DNA of 64,000 nt from Stutzerimonas balearica DSM 6083 (GCF_000818015.1 NZ_CP007511.1:620001-684000), one strand, 5' to 3'. Numbered from the stretch's first letter, positions 47,371 through 57,553 are shown. The notes: generated by a model not told the origin, from the sequence alone. Translations and numbers: made by a program.

Positions 47371-48840
47371 TCAAAGGTGGTTATGCCAATGCTCCCAGCT
47401 TTTGACTGACTCCGTATTCTCTTCCTCTTCCTCTTCCTTTGTCTCTTTCTTGAGATCTTCTTGCCGAAGTTGCTTTAGCTTCTCCAGTTCACGCACGTAC
47501 TCGTCAACTGGCATACCATTTTTTAATGCGTTCAGAAGTAGCTCCTCGGCCTGGTCATATATACGGTTAGTCCTGATTATATGGGCAGATGAAACGATGT
47601 CTTCGTATCCATCAAGTTTGGCGAATGCAAGATGAATATACCGTTCTACCGAGAGGGGATCTTTGTGGCCAGTCCACAGCATGACGTCGTAAAGAAACTT
47701 TTTGCTATTAAGCAGGGCGCTTCTGAAGTCGTCCTTTTGCTTGAACTTGTGTCTTTTGATTAGGAGTACGAAAAGATTGGTGATGAAAGCATGGCGGAAC
47801 ATGTGTGCACAGACTTTTTCTTCGATGCCGGCGTGACTTCTAAGTTGAATCATTTCATTCGTAATACTGCAGGCACCGAGCGGCTTACCAGTCTTTTCTT
47901 GAACAAAGAGTCTGTCGTGATCCGTGTCCTTGAAGTTGCGAAGAGATATTCTGCGGGCAAACTGAATATATTTCTTAGCTTCGCTTAGTACCACTCTTGA
48001 AATCGGGATAAAACGCTCGGAATAGGTTCCACGTTTCAAGGTTCGCAGACGTAGCAATGGGAACGACATGTTCATGGCATTACGTATGTCCGAAACGGTA
48101 ATTTCAATTATCTCGCTGCGTCGAGCGCCCGTATGCTCAAGCAAGGAAATCACCAGATTCCGTCGAAGTTGAAGGTGTCTCGATGGGTGGATTTTGTTTG
48201 CTGAATCTCGCAAAAGCTTTATATGTTCGCTCGGGATCGGATCGCGCGTGTGGTAGCGCGTTCCAGATACATGAAGAGAGTGGTGATGCAGATAACTCCG
48301 CTTTATCGTTCTTCCTGAGCGCGTTGTGATAGTAAATGTTTTCATTACGGCGCGGATGGTTCCATTCTCTGATACAAATGCATCGTCGCCATAAAGACGT
48401 CCTACGAATTGCAAAAAATCTAGACAGATCCTACCAATTGCTAGGAGTGTAGTTTCGGTGCGCCTATTTACAGTGGGATCGTTGACAGATCGCTCCTTTC
48501 TTAATTCGTCAATGAAGTCTGAGAACTGTTGGTCAGACAGTCCTATAAAGTCAGTTCGGTATCTGAAGCAGTAGCGAACTAGTGGGCTTATTTTGGATGC
48601 ATACTCCCCAATGCTTCCGCCTTTACCGCCGTGCCTTGATAGGCCTTTTCCACCTCGGCCAGGGCGGTCACGTAGTGCGAGCATGTAGAGATTTGCGACG
48701 TTATTGGGCGTGCCATCAGGCCAACAGCAAAACGGCAGGCCAGAACCATCTTTTGTTATAGTACTTCCATGCGCATGGTAGCTAAAGAGTGTTAGCTCTT
48801 TAAGTGGTTTAAATAGTTGTTGGCGAAGGTGGTTTGTCAC
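47371..48840 (-). CDS. Tyrosine recombinase with complete active site (island 1)
   Basis: The 489-residue integrase has box I TGARRSEI (R240), box II AHMFRHAF (H346, R349) and GHKDPLSVERY (His, then Tyr401). All expected catalytic residues are visible, so it probably performs strand exchange. The C-terminus is very acidic and Lys-rich (ETKEEEEEENTE). It is the last gene of a four-gene minus-strand operon and overlaps the coiled-coil gene by 4 bp. Size and site match GinA of the second island. Confidence 0.88.
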   Translation of the reverse strand: MTNHLRQQLFKPLKELTLFSYHAHGSTITKDGSGLPFCCWPDGTPNNVANLYMLALRDRPGRGGKGLSRHGGKGGSIGEYASKISPLVRYCFRYRTDFIGLSDQQFSDFIDELRKERSVNDPTVNRRTETTLLAIGRICLDFLQFVGRLYGDDAFVSENGTIRAVMKTFTITTRSGRTIKRSYLHHHSLHVSGTRYHTRDPIPSEHIKLLRDSANKIHPSRHLQLRRNLVISLLEHTGARRSEIIEITVSDIRNAMNMSFPLLRLRTLKRGTYSERFIPISRVVLSEAKKYIQFARRISLRNFKDTDHDRLFVQEKTGKPLGACSITNEMIQLRSHAGIEEKVCAHMFRHAFITNLFVLLIKRHKFKQKDDFRSALLNSKKFLYDVMLWTGHKDPLSVERYIHLAFAKLDGYEDIVSSAHIIRTNRIYDQAEELLLNALKNGMPVDEYVRELEKLKQLRQEDLKKETKEEEEEENTESVKSWEHWHNHL

Positions 48841-49445
48841 TTGCGATACTCCTCCAGTCGCGTAACTCGCCCGTCTCCGGAAGAAGGGGAGGGGGGGGGT
48901 GGCTGTTCTGGAGGGAGGCTCAGTAGAGCAGTAAGTGCCTGAACGGCATCGCTTGCCCGCTTTTCAAGTAGAGCGGGATCTAGATTGCTACGTATATTTC
49001 TTAACTCGTTAATTGCCAGGCTTAATCCCTGGAGGAGGACCATGTTGGCGCAGCGCTGCTTATCAAGTCTCTCCTCTAGTTCAGTTACTAGTCGCGAAAG
49101 TCCGGACTTAGTGCGTTTTGTTGAAGTGGCCTCTTTGCTGCCATTGACCTTCTCAATGGCCCTCAATGCCGCTAGGCGGAGGGTATCAAGTTCCTTAAAT
49201 CCTCCCTTGAACTGTAAGTTGGCGTGAGATTTTAAAGTGTTGATGCTCATTGGGGATTTTGACTTTATAGCCCCTGAGTCCTCGAAATTGAATTCGAGCT
49301 TGGCTAGCGCTCCTTGGCTTCTGAGAGCCTTTAGAATGTTCTCGTTTTTGGAAAAATAGTCAGGATTACGGTAGATTAGCTTTAAAAGTTCACTGGTTAT
49401 TAATGTGGCGCTAGCATGTGGCTCTAGGTCGGAGATTTTTTTCAT
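48837..49445 (-). CDS. Coiled-coil accessory protein of the island-1 recombinase operon
   Basis: The 202-residue helical protein has SGLSRLVTELEERLDKQRCANMVLLQGLSLAINELRN as a coiled coil (residues about 115-155). A Pro-rich tail, PPEQPPPPSPSS, is coded by a tract of nine G at 48891-48899. It has the place and character of GinD in GInt elements, though it lies third rather than last. It starts one base after the preceding stop. Confidence 0.65.
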   Translation of the reverse strand: MKKISDLEPHASATLITSELLKLIYRNPDYFSKNENILKALRSQGALAKLEFNFEDSGAIKSKSPMSINTLKSHANLQFKGGFKELDTLRLAALRAIEKVNGSKEATSTKRTKSGLSRLVTELEERLDKQRCANMVLLQGLSLAINELRNIRSNLDPALLEKRASDAVQALTALLSLPPEQPPPPSPSSGDGRVTRLEEYRK

Positions 49446-51543
49446 TTAGTCTGTGCTCTGAATTTTTACTACCACGCGCATATGTTGGCCGGTTTCGTCT
49501 GTGAAAAACTCTGGCTCAATCTGGACTTTCCCTGTCTTTATCATGTCGGTGATTGCGTCTTCAAGTTCAGCAGTGTCTACTAGAGCAAAATTATCTGTGT
49601 TGTAACGAATTTTTAGTATTTCGGCTAGATCTTCGTAAGCAGTGATATCGCCATTATGCAAGCTTTCTGCTATGAACTGAGCCTTAGCGCTACGCAAAAC
49701 TGCACCATCAGTGGACTCAGTAATGTAATTCCAAACATGCTGCATGTCGGTGTGCCCGAGCATCCACTGCAGTGTCTCCAGTCCTCCAAAACTGCTCGAG
49801 TGGAAGAATACCATGGAGAAAAAGCGTCGAAGTTGATGTTGTCGGATATAGTACCTTTCTCCTTTTGAATTTAGTGGTAGTTCGAAATAATCGCACAACA
49901 AGTCTAGGTTTCTATTGTAGGCATACATTGTTTGCTGACTAAGCCCGGCATTTCCGAGGAGTCCGGGGGGGGGCAAAGAGGCTAGTCATTTCAGTTATGA
50001 ATCCGCTTTTTAAAAGTCTCTGCTGCATGGAAATTAAGTTTTTAATCATTTTTACGGCAATGGGTTCGATTGGGCGTGCTTGGCGTTGTCTTATGCCGAA
50101 CAGGTTGGATGTGCTTTTTCTATTTAAGAAGATCAACCATCTTTCGCTTTTATCTAGGCAGTCAGTCGAGTGCAAATCGAGCATTTCTCCTATTCGGCGA
50201 GCCATGATTGTTCCAACTACCATCTGGACACATCCAATATAGATGCGTAAGCACTCAATCAGTCCCACATTATTTCTGAGTTCTATGAAGTAATTTGACT
50301 GCTTTCTCAGTGCGCCGTGCCTAATAGACACCGTTTGACATACAAGCCCAAGCTTCCTAATTCCCATGTCGATAAGCTCAGGGGGCATAATGTCTTGTAA
50401 CTCTCCATTGGTAAGTTGCGTAGGGGCAATTCCATTGAGGTTGCAATGCTCTGCCATGCGGCAGAAACCTTCTATTAGAAGTTCTCCATACTTGAAATGG
50501 TACTCGATTGATTTTCTGAAGGCGTCTCTCACTATTGGGTACGGCAGCGTCCGAAACCGAGCAGCTTCAGAGAGTGATGGTTCATAATCAAGTATCTGCT
50601 TCAGCTCTGATACTTCGGGAGCTGGAAGCCCAATTTCATGAAGAATTCCAAGGTTGTATGTTAAAAATCTGTAGGCGCGAAATGGACCGGATGTCATTGC
50701 TTCATGGTCACCTGTCCTGACCGATGAACCGGGATACTCTCTCGATATTATTTCTCTCTCATTATCAGTATAGAATTCTAATGAGCTTAATGTTTTTAGT
50801 TTTAGATGCCCGCCTTTCAGTGTGTTGGCATAAAGCGATTTCGCTAGCTGCAAGGTGTTAGGGGTGCGGACTCCAGCAGTTGATCTTTTTTTATAATATC
50901 CATGCAAATGCAAGGCAGCTCTTGCATAAGGTATTAAATCAAAAGGTATTTCCAGGTGATGCTCATCTAGTTGTTCGTCAGTCACAATGCGCATTCGTGG
51001 ATATTGATCTAGAATGCTATCGAGTTCGATAGAACTGGAAGTGTTTATTAAGCTTAAACAAAATTTGCTGATAGTCTTGGTCCACTCGTAAACCGACTCT
51101 TCCGAACCGTTGACGCTTGAGAAGACGTCTAGCATTCTCTTCATGTGATGGCTGTTGATTCCAGCCAATCCGAATCTGGATAGCTGATATTCTTTTGCAT
51201 TCAGAAGAATGTAATCGGCAACGTGAATGGCCCTGTTAAACATCGTCATCTGTGCGGCTAGTGAACCTAATTCGATCGCCGATCCTCGAACAGAACGTGT
51301 AGATGTTGTTAAAAAATACTTTAGCCCGTCTAGTAATGGCTTGTTTTTTTGGGCAAGCAGAGAAGTTTCGTCGTCTAATGTAATGTCCCAGTTGATCGTG
51401 TTGGGGGTCGCAAAATTGAAATCATATTTCCATATGTGCAAGTCGAAATCACTCAGCAACCAACTTGATTTTTTGTATTCTGTCCTAGGGTCGGTGTAGA
51501 ACGCTTTTAGGAAGTCTAGCTCTGCTGGTAATTCAACATTCAT
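49446..51543 (-). pseudogene. Tyrosine-recombinase-like protein, frameshifted in a 9-G tract
   Basis: Two frames cover one protein of about 700 residues. The 5' part (51543 to about 49970) holds box I-like VGTIMARRIGEMLDL. The 3' part (about 49976 to 49446) holds RQHQLRRFFSMVFF and MLGHTDMQHVWNYI (box II and Tyr). The frames join cleanly as SLFAPP/PGLLGNAGLS at the G run 49965-49973. One base more or less would restore the gene. It may be a true mutation, phase variation or an assembly error. The start overlaps the preceding gene's end by 11 bp. Confidence 0.75.
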
Positions 51544-53815
51544 ATATCAACTTCTCCATTCTGCGGGGGTTACACCTCTGCTCGGCGACATAAAGGTGGT
51601 CTTTCAGTAGTGCGTCATTATCCCTTCTGATCTCGGCAACAACGGCCTTCGTTAGATCTGCCCAGTATCGTGCTACTCCTGTCACTTCTTCGGGTCGTTC
51701 CGCTGTAGCCACTGCTTTCTCTAATGATACGAGGGCGGTCATTATCCCTGGATCCACTGAGATGTAGACCTCTGAGTACTGATTCGCTGAATAGGGTTCA
51801 GTTGTTTGAGTGTTCTCCGGGTTGACCAGGTGGTCAGGGATGTCTTTTAGTGCATGGTTCTTAAGAAATAGATTTAACTCTTCCATTGTCTCGAAGTCTG
51901 CGGCCTCTATGAGGAAGCTGCTATCTTTCATCGCGTCACAGATTAAGCCGCGCTGAAAAATTCTTATCCAGCGGGCTTGGAAGAAGGCTAGTATTGACTC
52001 GGGCAGGTAGTGAGAAAGTTGCAGGCAGTCGTGGTTTGCGTGGCCGAGCGCTTTGGACATGGCTTCGACGCTTTGGGTTTTTAAATATACCTCTACCCCA
52101 CATGAGGCTCGAAGACTAGAAAGGGTGACTCGAGATAAGAAATTTTTTAGTTCAGTACCCCTCAAGGAAGTATGATTTGAAAATTGTTGTGCAAGTCGTT
52201 CAAAAATCCGTGTGTGTTTATCGAATAGCGCTTTGTTCCAAGTCGGAATTACAGCGCTCCGCGGGTGACCGAAACCCTTCCCGCAGGTCAGGAATAACTC
52301 CTTCCATCGGCTGTCGCCAATTCCCTTGAGATATTTTCTTAACGGTGCTGTGATCTTTATTACTTCGAAGATTCGCTTTGTTGAGTTCGCGTTTAGTTGT
52401 ATTTTCTGCTCGCTTAGCTTTCCACCTCTTCTATCCTTGAAGCCGACCAACTGATACCCGGTGTCGGTTTTCACAAAGCCGGATCTTCTACCTTTGTCGT
52501 CATACAAACGAAAATTCTTAAGGAAAGATTCTGTGATCTCATTGTGCTCTGCTACCAGTAAGCATTGGTAGGGATAAAGAGTGCCAGCAGCCGGAAGTCC
52601 AAGTATATTTGCGACATCAGCAGATAATATGGTGTATCCGTATTGGTGTTCGAAGTCCATGCGCGAGGATGGAAAGCCGTTGCTTTGAAAAATCGCGCAA
52701 ATTGATTCGTGATCGTAACTCCGACGCTGCCAGCCTTTTCGAGGTTTGATTTCCGAGGAGTTTATCCGTGTGGTTGCGAGTATACGAAGTTGGACTCTCG
52801 AGTAAAGTTCATTGGCTTGTTCTGTTGCCCAGGATTTTACGGTTTCGATGTCTTTGTGGATACTTTTGAATAATATTTCTATTGCCTCGTTATCAGTTAT
52901 TTCGAGAGGGACTCTAGTGATAAGTTTTTCATGGATTTCCACCCCCTCATCAGACACGGACACTCTTGTTTGCGCTCTGTGTTGTTTGGGGCGGATGGGC
53001 CGTGGTAGTCCATCCCCAAAAGGGGTTGCCCAAACTCCTGATTGTATAAAGGCCTCTTCGCAGTTCGATATGAACCTGTTCCACGTTTTTATCTGGGTTG
53101 GTATATTTAGATTTTCTCTATATGCGGTTAAGAAGTGCTCCTTCATGAAGTGCAAAAAGAATGATTTTATATTTTCTGGGTTTTGGAAGGTTGTAGTTGG
53201 CCACTCCAAAGAGTTCTTCGATAAATAGCTGGCCAGCTTGTTGCACAATGTGGTGTTGCATCTTGCTTGCTTGGCCGAAAAAGTCTTCCATGTCCGGTAG
53301 TACTCTTCTGTAAACTCAGGGCCATGGGAGTGCCATAGTTCTCCCAGCGCGAGAAAACTTGGTACTCCTTTTAGGGAGTCGACTTGCCATCCGTTCCAAT
53401 AGCGCAAGGCCAATGGGTTCAATTTTTTCTGCTGGGAATCCCAGAGTTCTTTCCCTTCTTCGAGGTCGGCCATCAAATAGTCGAAATTGGGCATGCCTGG
53501 AATTTCGTCGCGCAGACTTGTAAGTGTTTCTACGAAACGTCGAGCCCAGCGAATCCGAACAGGCTCTTTGCTATCGGCCAAAGTTCTTGATCGCAATGCA
53601 CCGACAAAACCGATGATGATCGGCTCGCAGCTTCGACTCGACAGATGGACGTAGGAGAGTTCTGCCTCGATGAGTTGGAGGTAGCACTCGAGCAGCTTCA
53701 GCGGAACGTTAATCAACTCCGACGACGCGTGGGTTTGAAAGGCCTTGGCTAGGGGCTCCGAAATTTTTCGGAATGGATAGTTGGGTAAGAACAGGGTGCT
53801 GCTGATGATTGTCAA
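51533..53815 (-). CDS. Large recombinase-like protein, probably catalytically degenerate (island 1)
   Basis: The 760-residue protein has a C-terminal catalytic-domain-like part: LSSLRASCGVEVYLKTQSVEAMSKALGHANHDCLQLSHYLPE, with box II Arg, LGH and a late Tyr. Box I appears as LGLPAAGTLYPYQCLLV, with no Arg at the usual place. It is first in the island-1 operon and begins 90 bp inside the right end. It likely helps bind ends rather than cut, like the poor-motif members of recombinase trios. Confidence 0.7.
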   Translation of the reverse strand: MTIISSTLFLPNYPFRKISEPLAKAFQTHASSELINVPLKLLECYLQLIEAELSYVHLSSRSCEPIIIGFVGALRSRTLADSKEPVRIRWARRFVETLTSLRDEIPGMPNFDYLMADLEEGKELWDSQQKKLNPLALRYWNGWQVDSLKGVPSFLALGELWHSHGPEFTEEYYRTWKTFSAKQARCNTTLCNKLASYLSKNSLEWPTTTFQNPENIKSFFLHFMKEHFLTAYRENLNIPTQIKTWNRFISNCEEAFIQSGVWATPFGDGLPRPIRPKQHRAQTRVSVSDEGVEIHEKLITRVPLEITDNEAIEILFKSIHKDIETVKSWATEQANELYSRVQLRILATTRINSSEIKPRKGWQRRSYDHESICAIFQSNGFPSSRMDFEHQYGYTILSADVANILGLPAAGTLYPYQCLLVAEHNEITESFLKNFRLYDDKGRRSGFVKTDTGYQLVGFKDRRGGKLSEQKIQLNANSTKRIFEVIKITAPLRKYLKGIGDSRWKELFLTCGKGFGHPRSAVIPTWNKALFDKHTRIFERLAQQFSNHTSLRGTELKNFLSRVTLSSLRASCGVEVYLKTQSVEAMSKALGHANHDCLQLSHYLPESILAFFQARWIRIFQRGLICDAMKDSSFLIEAADFETMEELNLFLKNHALKDIPDHLVNPENTQTTEPYSANQYSEVYISVDPGIMTALVSLEKAVATAERPEEVTGVARYWADLTKAVVAEIRRDNDALLKDHLYVAEQRCNPRRMEKLIYEC

Positions 53816-53879
53816 CGAATTCTTGTCCTTGCTTTGGGGTGGAAGATCCCGTATTTGCTGGGTTTAGGTATCTAATGAT

Positions 53880-53904
53880 AAATCCATGCGAATGGCAAAA
53901 TGCG
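53880..53904. repeat. Right attachment site of island 1 (attR)
   Basis: AAATCCATG, nine bases, then AAATGCG, directly before the host codons GAG CGC AGC that continue HrpB motif II. It is an imperfect direct repeat of 12442-12465. GCAAAA lies in the position where the left end, read in reverse, has TTTTGC. Confidence 0.7.
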
Positions 53905-53905
53905 T

Positions 53906-55972
53906 GAGCGCAGCCTCGATGCCGACCTGGCGTTGGCCCTGACGCTCAATGCCCGCGTCTTGCTGCGCGACGAGCCGCTGAAGGTGCTGCTGATGTCCGC
54001 CACGCTGGAGGGCGAGCGGCTCTCGGCGCTGCTCGCTGACGCGCCGCTGGTGCGCAGCGAAGGGCGCATGCACCCGGTGGCGGTGCGCTGGGGCGCGCCT
54101 TGGCGAGCAGGCGAACGCGTCGAGCCCAGGGTGGTGCAGACGGTGCTGCAGGCGCTCGACGAGGAGGCCGGCAGCCTGCTGGTGTTCCTCCCTGGGCAGG
54201 GAGAGATCCGGCGCGTTCACGAGGCCCTGCGCGAGCGGCTGGCCGAGCGGCAGGACATCCTGCTCTGCCCGTTGCATGGCGAATTGCAGCTCAACGATCA
54301 GCGTGCCGCCATCGAGCCGCCCCCGCCCGGCCGGCGCAAGGTCGTGCTGGCGACCAACATCGCCGAGACCAGCCTGACCATCGAAGGTGTGCGCGTGGTG
54401 GTCGATGCGGGGCTTGCGCGGGTACCGCGCTTCGATCCGGCCAGCGGCATGACGCGCCTGGAAACCCGGCGTATCTCGCGTGCCTCGGCAACCCAGCGAG
54501 CCGGTCGGGCCGGGCGCCTGGAGCCGGGTAGCTGCTATCGGCTCTGGTCGGAAGACCAGCATGCGCAGCTGGCGGCTTTTGGCGAGGCGGAGATGCTGCA
54601 GGCCGATCTCGCGTCGCTGGCCTTGCAGCTGGCGCGCTGGGGAGCGGAACCGGCCGAGCTGAGCTGGCTCGACATGCCGCCGCCAGCCGCCTATGCCCAG
54701 GCGCAGACACTCCTGGCCGATCTCGGCGCGTTGCAGCGCAACGCGCGCGGTGGTTGGCAGATCACGGCGCACGGCCAGCGCATGGCGACGCTGCCGGCGC
54801 ATCCGCGCCTGGCGCATATGCTGCTGCGCGGGCATGCCCTCGGCTGGCCTGGGGTGGCCGCGTCGCTCGCCGCCCTGCTGGTCGAGCGCGACATCCTGCG
54901 AGGCGCCGGTGCCGATCTGGCGTTGCGCATGCAAGCACTGGAGGCCGGGCGCGGCGCGGACGTCCAGCGCGTGCGCCAGCTCGCCCGGCAGTTCCGTAGC
55001 CTGCTGCCGGCCGATACCGACCTGCCAGCGGCGCCGTTGAGCGAGGCGCAGGCGCTTGCGGCACTGCTTGCCTTCGCCTATCCGGATCGCGTCGCCCGCC
55101 AGCGCCAAGAGGGCGGCGGAAGCTATCGGCTGGCCAACGGTCGAGCGGCGCAGTTCGTCGAGCCTGACGGGCTGATGAAGCAGCCCTGGCTGGTGATCGC
55201 CGAGCTGGGCAGTCAGCAGGGCCAGCGCGAAGAACGCATCTATCGCGCCGTGGCGCTCGATGCGGGATTGTTCGATGGCGTGCTCGGCGAGCAGGTGCGC
55301 CTGCATGATGAACTCGACTGGGACGAGCGCGAGGGCGTCCTACGTGCCGAGCGCCAGCGCCGGGTCGGTGAACTGGTGCTGGCACGCGAGCCGCTGCCGA
55401 GCCTTGACGAACAGGCGCGCGGCCAGGCGCTGCTGGCGCTGGTCCGGCGCCGTGGCCTGGCCTTGCTGCCCTGGACGCCCGAGCTGCGCCAGTGGCAGGC
55501 GCGCATCGCCCTGCTGCGACGGTTGGAGGTGGAGCGCCAGGGCGAAAGCGCCTGGCCCGAGCTGAGCGATGCCGCCCTGCTGCAGCGCCTGGAAGAGTGG
55601 TTGTTGCCCTATTTGGGCAAGGTTTCGCGGCTCTCCCACTTCGCCCAGCTCGACCTGGCGCCAATGCTGGCTACCCTGCTGCCCTGGCCGTTGCCGCGCC
55701 AACTCGACGAGCTGGCACCGGTAGCCATCGAAGTACCGTCCGGCTCGCGTATTCGCCTGGACTACAGCGAAACCCCGCCGGTGCTGGCGGTGCGCCTGCA
55801 GGAGCTGTTCGGGCTTGCCGAAACCCCGCGCATCGCCGGCGGCAGCCAGCCGGTCAAGCTGCATCTGCTATCGCCGGCCCGTCGGCCGGTGCAGGTGACA
55901 CAAGACCTGGCGAGCTTCTGGGCCAATACCTATGCCGAGGTGAAGAAGGACCTCAAAGGCCGCTATCCCAAA
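53906..55972 (+). pseudogene. hrpB: hrpB, 3' fragment of the host gene
   Basis: This part continues the host HrpB from ERSLDADLALAL to RYPK without a stop over 2.07 kb (SATLEG, ETSLTIEGV, QRAGRAGR). It directly completes the 5' fragment at 12070-12450. The frame runs on to 56032 through a foreign tail (LFHKLDPWVESLNNKKIDR) supplied by island 2. An ATG at 53900, in island sequence, could start a 710-residue product. Without Walker A and DEFH it could not act as a helicase. The intact frame means the split is recent or the fragment is kept. Confidence 0.92.
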
Positions 55973-56086
55973 CTATTCCATAAGTTAGACCCTTGGGTTG
56001 AATCGCTTAACAACAAAAAGATTGACAGGTAGCGATTGTAAACTGACGCATAACATATAGGATTGACTGATTCATCAGGGGGGCGA

Positions 56087-57553
56087 ATGTCCTACACCAA
56101 TCCGCGTCACGAAGGTCGTCTGATTCTCATCCCGAATTTGCAGGATGCCTTCGCTATCCTGCATGTCAGTGAAGCGCCTCGCGGCTCTATTGAGTCAGCG
56201 CTTGAGGGGGCTGAATCCAATCTGCTTTATAAATGCGATGAAGTCGGTTCAGGGAATGACCGTGCCCTGTTCAATTTCCCATTTTTGTTTAGTGCTAATG
56301 GCAACCCTTGGCACGAAGCGAACGACTACTTGCTGAGTCTCATGCGTGATAGGGCTCCTGCAAGTCGACGCACTGATGATGTTAGGCGTCGTGCCAGTAA
56401 ACTGTTGGATTACCTCCTATTCTGTGAGGATAACAATCTGGATTGGCTCGACTTTTCCGGTGCCCGTCCTTCGCTTCGCCCGACTTACAAGTACTTCTAT
56501 CACCTGATTAAAGAAGGCCGTCGCAGTAATCAGGTCATCAATCAATATACCGCTGCGGTCTATCACTTTTATAAGTACGTTTCCGAGCATTGGCATTACC
56601 TCGATCTAAAGCGTGTTGATACGATCAAGCAAGTGCGGCTTATCGTGCAGAGCCCAAAAGGCGCGAAAATCATCGATGCTGAAAAGCGCAGCCAAACGCG
56701 GCGTACGCCGCCTAGTAGCTCCGTTCCTTTGGGATTCGTGCGTGAAGATGGCGAGGATCTTCGACCTCTCTCCAATCTTGAGTTAGGCGCGCTTTTGGAG
56801 GCCATTAATGAAAAGAAATGGTCAACGATTGAGCGGTTGATTCTTCTCACGTCTCTGATGACTGGAGCTCGTAAGCAAAGTGTTTTGACCATACGCTTGA
56901 AGCATTTGAAAGGATTTACAGAAGACAAACTAGTGCCGGAATGTGCCTATAAATTGCATGCCGGCCCGCGCACAGGCATTGATACGAAATTTGACAAAAC
57001 TCAAGTTCTGTATGTTCCAAAGCAACTTGCTGAAGAATTGGTCACGCTTGCACGTAGTCCGATGATGAGGAGACGGCGGGAAAAATTTCGTGCTCAATTA
57101 GAAGTCAGTCATCCCGGTCTGTTGATAGAAGAGGACGATATGTATTTGTTTCTCTCCGATCAAGGCAATTGTTATTACATGGCTTCAAATGATCCGCGTT
57201 ACGCAATTGTTAGGTCGCCACAGACAGGGCAGGTGACGGAAACAATAAAGCGAAAATTGCAGAGTACAGCTTCTAGCCAATTTCCAAAAGATTTTACATA
57301 TCACTGGCTGCGAGCGACTTTTGCCTATCAACTCTACCAGCGCCTGCAACCGTTGGTTCAAGAAGGCGTTTTGAAATTAGGGGAGGATATTGATTTTATT
57401 CAAAAACGTATGCATCACGAGTCTAGGGAAACAACTGAAAACTATCTAAAGTTATTCAATATGACTCACGAAAAAGTCATCGCCCAAGAGGTGTGGGAGA
57501 AGAAATTGTTTAACGGTAACTACGAAGTCATGAAATTGACGGTCCAAGAATGA
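56087..57553 (+). CDS. ginA: GInt tyrosine recombinase GinA
   Basis: The 488-residue integrase has R262 in MTGARKQSVL, H406 and R409 in YHWLRATF and Y453 in MHHESRETTENYLKLF, so the catalytic set is complete. The start at 56087 follows a G-rich AGGGGGGCG site; an upstream TTG is less likely. It heads ginABCD, which overlaps by 4 bp at each of its first junctions. GInt elements need all four genes for integration and excision. Confidence 0.88.
   Translation: MSYTNPRHEGRLILIPNLQDAFAILHVSEAPRGSIESALEGAESNLLYKCDEVGSGNDRALFNFPFLFSANGNPWHEANDYLLSLMRDRAPASRRTDDVRRRASKLLDYLLFCEDNNLDWLDFSGARPSLRPTYKYFYHLIKEGRRSNQVINQYTAAVYHFYKYVSEHWHYLDLKRVDTIKQVRLIVQSPKGAKIIDAEKRSQTRRTPPSSSVPLGFVREDGEDLRPLSNLELGALLEAINEKKWSTIERLILLTSLMTGARKQSVLTIRLKHLKGFTEDKLVPECAYKLHAGPRTGIDTKFDKTQVLYVPKQLAEELVTLARSPMMRRRREKFRAQLEVSHPGLLIEEDDMYLFLSDQGNCYYMASNDPRYAIVRSPQTGQVTETIKRKLQSTASSQFPKDFTYHWLRATFAYQLYQRLQPLVQEGVLKLGEDIDFIQKRMHHESRETTENYLKLFNMTHEKVIAQEVWEKKLFNGNYEVMKLTVQE

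Larger units (their letters stand above)
12451..53905. mobile_element. Integrated metal-resistance and defence island in hrpB (island 1)
   Basis: The span between the two host hrpB pieces is about 41.45 kb. Imperfect 24/25-bp direct repeats mark the ends. A four-gene tyrosine-recombinase operon starts 90 bp inside the right end and reads inward. GC is lower than in the flanks, falling furthest in the recombinase operon. Cargo covers copper, cadmium-type and zinc/cobalt resistance, thiol-disulfide proteins, Gabija and a complete hrpB. The layout of an inward recombinase operon at one end, cargo, then a plain far end resembles GInt islands, though the operon differs in gene order. Confidence 0.88.

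Noticed and set aside
53900..53905. ATG at 53900 as the start of a separate helicase gene
   Set aside because: It lies in the island end; the following sequence is the 3' part of the split hrpB and lacks Walker A and DExH.
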